NCBI GenBank assembly: GCA_021775805.1
Contig: JAJFHD010000090.1
Location: 124,001-188,000 of the forward strand
Origin: Alphaproteobacteria bacterium
Lineage (GTDB): Bacteria > Pseudomonadota > Alphaproteobacteria > Rhizobiales > JAJFHC01
Direction: 5' to 3'
DNA: 64,000 nt
Both the position numbers and the translations under genes were made by a program. The notes beneath the pieces are model-generated. The model ran no database searches. It was not told where the DNA came from and was given only the letters and a program-made list of their open reading frames with translations. Positions 58,695 through 64,000 of the stretch are shown one piece after another. Numbering within the stretch: the first letter of the stretch is position 1; each line of letters starts with the position of its first letter.

Positions 58695-60539
58695 TTACGA
58701 TCCGTTCCGCGACCCATTTGGCCTGAGGCGGCACACGGCAACCGATGCGGCCCTGCCTTTGACGTCAAACGACCCAACGTCCTCAAAAAGAAAGCCGCTG
58801 TCCAAATTATCGGTACCGTTTCTGACCCGGTTGGCGGTGTCCTCGCTGGCAAGGGCAATGACAGATCCACCATCGTCAAAACTTCTGCAAAGCGACTCGA
58901 TGCGGCTGCAGGTGTTCACCGTATCCCCGATTACAGTGTAGTTCATTCGTGAGCGGGCACCGATGTTTCCGACAAGAAGAGGGCCTGTGTGCAGCGCGAT
59001 CTTGGTCCTGAGTTTAGGAAACCGGCTGTGCCGGTGTGAGGCGTCCTCAAGCGCTTGCCCGATACGCAAGGCCGCTCGGCAGGCGCGCGCCGCATGATCG
59101 GGCTGATCTTCGGGGGCACCCCAAAAGGCCATGACGGCGTCGCCGATATATTTGTCCAGTGTGCCGCCTTCGGCTTCGATGCAGGTCCCTAGAATTTCAA
59201 AATAGTCATTGAGCATTTCTGCAACGTCACCCGGCGTCATAGATTCCGTGATCGCGGTGAATCCCACGATATCGGTGAACATAACGGTGAGTTCGACTTC
59301 CCGGGAATCGATCGTCGGTGCGCCCTGATCGGCGATCAGGCGTTTCACCAGCGTCTTGGGGACATATGTCTCGAACCATTTCAAGCCTTCGACCATCCGA
59401 TTGAAGGCGACCGACTGTTCGTCGAGTTCCCTGATACGTGATCTTGGCAGGGGTTTGATGGTGTCAAGCTCCAGCCGTCCGACACGCTCCGCCGCATCTG
59501 CCAGAATTTGAATCGGCCGGGCAATTCTGCGGGCGAGGAAAATTGCGCACACAATTGCGAGCACCAAGACACCGACACCGGCAATCAAAGATCCGAAGAG
59601 CCGTTTGACCTGATCGTCAAGGTCATCCAAAGGTGCATAGATCCCGATGTGCCAGGGCACGTCGCCAAACGACGAGTTGGTTCTGGAAAGCGCCAGAAAG
59701 GACGTCCCGTCCACATCGAGTTCGCGAATTTCCGCGCCCTTGATTTTGGGATCCTTGATCGATGGAGTATCGCGAAATGCGTGAATGACGGGGTCCTTAA
59801 TGGTCTTGATCGCCGGCAGGAACGACACAATCCCGGTCGCCGCAGTATGACTTTTCTGTGCCAATTCCGGGTGGGCGAGGACGTAATGGTCGCCGTACAG
59901 AATGAACGCCGTCATTTCAAGTTCCCGTCCCAGAACCTGTAAGTTCGACGAAAATTCGGACACCGTAACACCGGTTGAGATGACCCCCCAGTACTCACCG
60001 TTGTAAAAAAGAGGCGCTCCTGCGTTGATATAGATGTTGCCATCCGTGCCGCCAGGCTGCCCCCATCGGGCTTTGCCGCCCAGACGCGTCGCATTGACCA
60101 TGCGAATAAGACCAGGTTTTTTGACAATATTGCCCTGGGAGATGGCAAGGTTACCGTCCGGTTGCCTCAGGACAAGAGTCTCCCGCAGGTTTTTGTCCCA
60201 AAGCACGATCCCGGCGATTTGCGGTGCGGCGGCAATCGACCCTTGCAGGGCACCAAGCAAACGGTCATGGTTGCCAGGGTCAAGGTCACCACTGGCAACA
60301 AGTTTTGCGATGTACACCGAGATGTTCATGGCCGGCATAATGTGATCGCGAACCTCGTCTTCAACCGACTCGATCAACAGTGATGTGCTCAGTTGCAGCA
60401 GTTCAAAAGTGTTACGATAGGCGGCCTTCCCCGACAGTACGAGCGTCAAACCGGTGGAAAGAAAGACTATTCCACCGATGGCGATTACCAGCAGCACCGT
60501 AATCCGCATGCAGCGACCCGGACGTGCATTTTGAGCCAT
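58695..60539 (-). CDS. Membrane adenylate cyclase with Cache-type sensor and HAMP
   Basis: 614 residues from ATG 60539 (a TTG at 60578 is less likely). Order: N-terminal helix (ITVLLVIAIGGIVFLSTGLT), extracytoplasmic Cache-like sensor (about 45-300, with WGQPGGTDGNIYINAGAPLF), second helix (LIAGVGVLVLAIVCAIFLAR), HAMP, then a class III cyclase catalytic domain: VMFTDIVGFTAITESM with the first metal Asp, GGTLDKYIGDAVMAFWGAPE with the second, and RMNYTVIGDTVNTCSRIESL for the adenine/transition-state region. It should make cAMP in response to an external ligand. Confidence 0.9.
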   Translation of the reverse strand: MAQNARPGRCMRITVLLVIAIGGIVFLSTGLTLVLSGKAAYRNTFELLQLSTSLLIESVEDEVRDHIMPAMNISVYIAKLVASGDLDPGNHDRLLGALQGSIAAAPQIAGIVLWDKNLRETLVLRQPDGNLAISQGNIVKKPGLIRMVNATRLGGKARWGQPGGTDGNIYINAGAPLFYNGEYWGVISTGVTVSEFSSNLQVLGRELEMTAFILYGDHYVLAHPELAQKSHTAATGIVSFLPAIKTIKDPVIHAFRDTPSIKDPKIKGAEIRELDVDGTSFLALSRTNSSFGDVPWHIGIYAPLDDLDDQVKRLFGSLIAGVGVLVLAIVCAIFLARRIARPIQILADAAERVGRLELDTIKPLPRSRIRELDEQSVAFNRMVEGLKWFETYVPKTLVKRLIADQGAPTIDSREVELTVMFTDIVGFTAITESMTPGDVAEMLNDYFEILGTCIEAEGGTLDKYIGDAVMAFWGAPEDQPDHAARACRAALRIGQALEDASHRHSRFPKLRTKIALHTGPLLVGNIGARSRMNYTVIGDTVNTCSRIESLCRSFDDGGSVIALASEDTANRVRNGTDNLDSGFLFEDVGSFDVKGRAASVAVCRLRPNGSRNGS

Positions 60540-60613
60540 TTGTGGTCCGCGCCTGAGTATTGAAAGGGACCACCACAATATGGGGATTCAGGGCAGAACT
60601 GAAAGGCAGAATT

Positions 60614-61168
60614 TCAGTCTCGGCCGGGTAACGTTGAATTTGTCATCCGGTCTGTTTTGGGCACTATGTGCAGCAGGATTGTCAGTATGACGAGCGTTCT
60701 TACCGTGAGGCCCTGCAAATGGAGTGAAAGAGACGCTGGGCTGACGGACAATGTCAGGCGGATGAAGTCCCGCAACGAGGGCGGCCAACCAATGACCAGT
60801 TGGTGCGGCAGGCCTTCGATGATGAACTGGAAATAGAGATAAAAGAACTGAGGGGCCAGATACAAGGCGAGGTATGCCAGCGCAATTGTGCCCGCCACGT
60901 CCATGGCAAGCGTCAGGAGTCTCCCGCGTTTCCAGTGGCGGCTCCTGAATGAAAGGAGGGTTCTCGTCTTCAACACGCACAGGAGCAGTAGAGCCGTCGT
61001 GAGAACGGCTGTGAGCAGGATCAAGCCAATTCGTCCGTTGGTATCGAGGGTAAAGAATGAGTCTCCTGAATATCCCGATCCAAGCCCGCGCACGATCACC
61101 GGCGGAACAAGCGATCCGATGACTATAGAAACAAGACAAAGGAAAGCCGTTCGTACAACCGTTTGCAT
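60614..61168 (-). CDS. Membrane protein of unknown function
   Basis: 184 residues from ATG 61168 (GTG 61183 also in frame). About four hydrophobic helices are visible, including FLCLVSIVIGSLVPPVIVRG, IGLILLTAVLTTALLLLCVL and LVILTILLHIVPKT. No conserved motif was recognised. It lies 74 bp upstream of the adenylate cyclase on the same strand and could be part of its transcript. Competing frames in the same DNA are less protein-like. Confidence 0.6.
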   Translation of the reverse strand: MQTVVRTAFLCLVSIVIGSLVPPVIVRGLGSGYSGDSFFTLDTNGRIGLILLTAVLTTALLLLCVLKTRTLLSFRSRHWKRGRLLTLAMDVAGTIALAYLALYLAPQFFYLYFQFIIEGLPHQLVIGWPPSLRDFIRLTLSVSPASLSLHLQGLTVRTLVILTILLHIVPKTDRMTNSTLPGRD

Positions 61169-61275
61169 GACGCAGTTTCTCACATAACGGGCCGGGGTCC
61201 AAAAGCCGCGGCGTGAAAGTTTCTTCCGACTGCCCTATATGAGCATATGGATTGTTCAGAACAGGTGGGAAGATC

Positions 61276-61968
61276 GTGACCGCAGAGGATGACTTCGAGC
61301 ATCGCCGGGCAGCCGCGCGCAGTGCCGTACAGGACATTATGACATCAGCGGCCGGAAACGAGCCGCCGGGTTCTACCTGGTTCGACCAGGTTTACCGTCG
61401 TGCAGGCGATGATCCGGCAGGTGTACCTTGGGCGGATTTGGCACCGAAGGAGCGATTGCTGGAATGGCTGTCAGGGCATCCGGGTGCCGGTCTCAAGGCC
61501 ATCGACATCGCCTGTGGCCTTGGCGATAACGCCGAAGCCATGGCCCAAGCTGGATATGACACCGCGGCCTTTGACCTTGTTGGCGACGCGATAGATTGGG
61601 CCAGGCGACGGTTTCCGGACACGGCTGTTCAGTACGGCGTTCACGATCTCTTCGATCTGCCCGAGCAGTGGCAGGGCGGATTTGATCTCGTACATGAGTG
61701 CTACACCCTGCAGGCGCTTCAGGCGGAAGCGCGAGAAGCAGGGTTTGCGGCGATTGCCAATCTTGTCCGCAACGGCGGGACCTTGCTGATGATCACGCGC
61801 GTTGCGGCAGAGGGGATGAATCTGGACGGTCCGCCATGGCCATTGACACCAACCGAGATTGCCAGAATTGACGATCTCGGATTTGAGCGCATTTCGGAGC
61901 AATCCTATGAAACCGAGCGCCACGGCAAGATTGTTCCCCACAAGATGATTTCGTTTAGGAAAGGCTAA
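61276..61968 (+). CDS. SAM-dependent methyltransferase
   Basis: 230 residues from GTG 61276 with GGGAAG just upstream. The class I fold is marked by motif I LKAIDIACGLGDNAEAMAQA, the acidic loop TAAFDLVGDAIDWARRRFPD and motif II-like GGFDLVHECYTLQALQAEAR, in TPMT/UbiE-like style. The N-terminal GSTWFDQVYRRAGDDPAGVP is typical of small thiopurine- or metabolite-type methyltransferases. The substrate is unknown. Followed after 78 bp by the DUF1203 gene. Confidence 0.87.
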   Translation: MTAEDDFEHRRAAARSAVQDIMTSAAGNEPPGSTWFDQVYRRAGDDPAGVPWADLAPKERLLEWLSGHPGAGLKAIDIACGLGDNAEAMAQAGYDTAAFDLVGDAIDWARRRFPDTAVQYGVHDLFDLPEQWQGGFDLVHECYTLQALQAEAREAGFAAIANLVRNGGTLLMITRVAAEGMNLDGPPWPLTPTEIARIDDLGFERISEQSYETERHGKIVPHKMISFRKG

Positions 61969-62046
61969 CCACAAGGATCGGGTGGCGTTTCCAGAGACAC
62001 TGGGATCATCTGGCGGTCGTATCCTGCAGCAGAAGGTAGACCGCAG

Positions 62047-62520
62047 ATGTCAGCAATCAGAATTCACGCCATGCCGACCGAAACCGCCGAAGCATTTCGC
62101 AGTGGTGCGTTGGACGCCAACGGCCAGCGCCCCGAAGAGCATGTTTCGAACGGGCCCGGCAATCCATGCCGCCATTGCCTGGATTTCATCGCGCCGGGTG
62201 AACCTATGCTGGTTCTGGCTTATCGGCCCTTCCCACAACCGCAGCCCTATGCGGAAATTGGCCCCATTTTCCTTCACAGGAAGGCCTGCATGCGATTTGA
62301 AAACGCGGAACACATACCTGAGGTGCTTTCCAGTTCGCCGACCTACATGATCCGAGGGTATGGGCACGATGACCGCATTATCTATGGTTCGGGCCAGGTC
62401 GTGGCATCAAAGGATATTGAAGAGGCGGCACGCCGCTTGTTCGAGGATACCGATATTGTCTATGCGCACGTACGGTCGGCGTCCAACAACTGCTTCCAAT
62501 GCCGCATCGATGCCCGCTAA
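62047..62520 (+). CDS. DUF1203 family protein
   Basis: 157 residues from ATG 62047. The sequence GNPCRHCLDFIAPGEPMLVL, YAEIGPIFLHRKACMRFE and YAHVRSASNNCFQCRIDAR with its conserved cysteine pairs is the DUF1203 pattern; members are small soluble proteins of unknown function, possibly metal-binding. It lies downstream of the methyltransferase gene on the same strand. Confidence 0.87.
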   Translation: MSAIRIHAMPTETAEAFRSGALDANGQRPEEHVSNGPGNPCRHCLDFIAPGEPMLVLAYRPFPQPQPYAEIGPIFLHRKACMRFENAEHIPEVLSSSPTYMIRGYGHDDRIIYGSGQVVASKDIEEAARRLFEDTDIVYAHVRSASNNCFQCRIDAR

Positions 62521-62575
62521 GGGGCGGGGCGTGCCGACACAGGCCAACACCCGCAGACCCTAGGCCGTATCCGGT

Positions 62576-62986
62576 CTAGTTGGCCAAAGGGCGTATGTAT
62601 TTGCGAAAAACCCAGCCGACCCGGCATGGTCCGGTATAGGGCCTGGCGCTCGGCCACGGCGTAAAGACGCCGCAATCGGTGTCGCCCGGAGTGTACACCA
62701 CGCCCAGCCATTTACCGACTTCATCGCACAGATAGACGATATCGTCTGTGTGGAGTTCATCCAGCTTGGTGTATTTCGCCGATGGGCCTGACCTGACCGC
62801 CAAGAAATTGTCGCCTTGGGGGTTCAAGCCGCGCACGCTGCCGGTGCCGCTGCACGCGTCCACGTCCGCGCGCCCGCCGACGATGACCGGTCTGTCGAGG
62901 AATGTTTGTGCCGAAGCTGCAGCACACGACAGACACGATGAAACCAAGGCAAATACAAATCTTAACACGAACGCATTGAACCGCAT
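62576..62986 (-). CDS. Secreted SH3-like domain protein
   Basis: 136 residues from ATG 62986 with GGGGAG upstream. A signal peptide (AFVLRFVFALVSSCLSCAAA) precedes an SH3b-type domain: FLAVRSGPSAKYTKLDELHT and VYLCDEVGKWLGVVYTPGD, the latter typical of bacterial SH3_3 repeats. A cysteine pair follows in GDTDCGVFTPWP and GPCRVGWVFRKYI. It probably binds the cell wall or acts as a periplasmic accessory protein. Confidence 0.8.
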   Translation of the reverse strand: MRFNAFVLRFVFALVSSCLSCAAASAQTFLDRPVIVGGRADVDACSGTGSVRGLNPQGDNFLAVRSGPSAKYTKLDELHTDDIVYLCDEVGKWLGVVYTPGDTDCGVFTPWPSARPYTGPCRVGWVFRKYIRPLAN

Positions 62987-63144
62987 GGCCAACTCCCCAT
63001 TTTGCGTCAATCTTGCCGTCTGGGGTCGAAAAGTACAAGTTTCTCGAACTGAACGACCGAAGTATCAAGGGGCGACGGTTTTCCATCGCGGCATTACTGC
63101 GTAGAGTCTTGAAGTTCGAGACAAATCACGGTGTGCGTGCCTTA

Positions 63145-64000
63145 ATGCTGTCTTGCCTGTCGATTTCGGATGGGACAGCATGCGATAGTCATTTCTTGGA
63201 GTTGAGTCAGTTGAAGCATACACAGGGTATTTCGTGCGCCTTGGACCTGGAGAGTGACGGTAAGCGTTTTGGTAGTTTGGACCTTTCACACTCCGACAAT
63301 GAAAACGCCTTTGCAACAATCCCAATCCCGATCGTCGTCATTGCAAACGGACCTGGTCCGACAGTTCTTCTGACCGCCGGCAATCACGGCAATGAATACG
63401 AAGGTCAGGTCATTCTGCGGCGGTTGATCCTGGAGACTGAACCCGACGACATTACCGGCCGTCTGATTATCCTGCCGGCGCTAAACTATCCGGCCGTGAT
63501 CGACGATGCCCGTGTCTCGCCACTTGATGGCGGCAACCTCAACCGGTGCTTTCCGGGAGCTGACGATGCCGGCCCGACCTCGGCCATTGCCGGTTTCGTG
63601 ACACAGGCGTTGCTGCCGCTGTGCGATGCCGGCATCGACTTTCATTCCGGCGGTGACAGTGCCGACTACCTGGCTTGCGCATTCCTGTGCACGTGCCGCG
63701 ACAGAACGGTTTTTGCCAGAAGCCTCGAACTGGCCGAGGCCTTCGGCGCGCCTTACACCTTTGTTGTCCACGGCGAGGAAGCGCCCTCGGGTTTCGATCC
63801 GACAGCGCAATCGCTTGGTGTCCCGTTTATCTCGAACGAATTGTCGGGAGGAGCAGGGGTCGACCGGTTAGCAACACGGATTGGCCACAAAGGTTTGAAC
63901 AATGCGCTCGTCCATCTTGGTTTGTTGCCGGCGGAGAGAAAGCAGGAAAGCGGCACGACAACCTTTCTGGATGCCATGACCGGAAGCTCGCTCGTGTCAT
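63145..64000 (+). CDS. Succinylglutamate desuccinylase/aspartoacylase (AstE/DoeB type), 3' end cut by window
   Basis: Open from ATG 63145 to the window end; at least 285 residues. Zinc-site motifs TAGNHGNEYEGQV and GIDFHSGG and the substrate-binding NLNRCFPGADD match the AstE/AspA/DoeB fold. The closest resemblance is to DoeB, which deacetylates N-acetyl-2,4-diaminobutyrate in ectoine breakdown. The first 35 residues look poorly conserved, and a TTG near 63211 could be the real start. Divergent from the SH3-like gene with 158 bp between. Confidence 0.8.
   Translation, partial: MLSCLSISDGTACDSHFLELSQLKHTQGISCALDLESDGKRFGSLDLSHSDNENAFATIPIPIVVIANGPGPTVLLTAGNHGNEYEGQVILRRLILETEPDDITGRLIILPALNYPAVIDDARVSPLDGGNLNRCFPGADDAGPTSAIAGFVTQALLPLCDAGIDFHSGGDSADYLACAFLCTCRDRTVFARSLELAEAFGAPYTFVVHGEEAPSGFDPTAQSLGVPFISNELSGGAGVDRLATRIGHKGLNNALVHLGLLPAERKQESGTTTFLDAMTGSSLVS

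Overview
The window looks like a high-GC alphaproteobacterial chromosome, most likely Hyphomicrobiales (Rhizobiales) or close kin. The clues are a GcrA-like protein and a DUF6456-like protein, DUF1127 miniproteins, MetA/MetY methionine synthesis, a small RNA with anti-Shine-Dalgarno loops, and short overlapping operons. No rRNA, tRNA, CRISPR array, transposase or integrase was seen.

Layout. 1-4.0 kb: a truncated SARP/BTAD regulator, two DUF1127 genes that each carry the same phased TGAC-repeat promoter, and an MFS transporter. 4.2-7.6 kb: alpha/beta hydrolase, metY, metA (homoserine ester route). 7.6-12.3 kb: Nudix, an overlapping Lon-like protease/Usp-like pair, HAD phosphatase. 12.3-15 kb: an amidinotransferase pseudogene, a GlcG-like protein, a DapA-family lyase. 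15-20.1 kb: LysE exporter and MarR regulator, divergent over a 32-bp palindrome from an operon of acyl-CoA ligase, etherase-like GST and RdhA-like Fe-S protein. 20.1-29.4 kb: two tandem LysR genes and a six-gene overlapping MoxR/DUF58/SpoIIM/RDD membrane operon. 29.5-34 kb: EamA transporter and lysine catabolism (lysine 6-dehydrogenase-like plus piperideine-6-carboxylate dehydrogenase) divergent from an Lrp regulator. 34-43 kb: a cystathionine lyase-type PLP enzyme, a trimethylamine-dehydrogenase-like flavoprotein with an altered Fe-S motif, a candidate small RNA, agmatinase, a Tat-exported cyclase and TPR proteins. 43-48.4 kb: TerC, CoA-transferase/enoyl-CoA hydratase-like pair, LysR/class II aldolase pair and a decayed Rieske ferredoxin.

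48.5-51.5 kb is a phage-derived immunity region. A CI/LexA-like repressor lies between two promoters built the same way: each has an ATACA-N5-TGTAT operator between -35 and -10, and a second operator exactly 33 bp upstream. The leftward promoter drives two small unknown proteins; the rightward one drives a GcrA-like and a DUF6456-like protein.

51.8-64 kb: a membrane-anchored unknown, a 33-residue membrane miniprotein behind an FNR box, two EamA transporters, an orphan molybdenum hydroxylase large subunit, a DUF3616 protein, a Cache/HAMP adenylate cyclase, a methyltransferase, a DUF1203 protein, an SH3-like secreted protein and a truncated AstE/DoeB-type deacylase.

The signals most worth following are the paired phased-repeat promoters next to the SARP-like gene, the three-hairpin small RNA, the symmetric repressor/operator region, and the MarR-controlled CoA ligase/GST/Fe-S operon.
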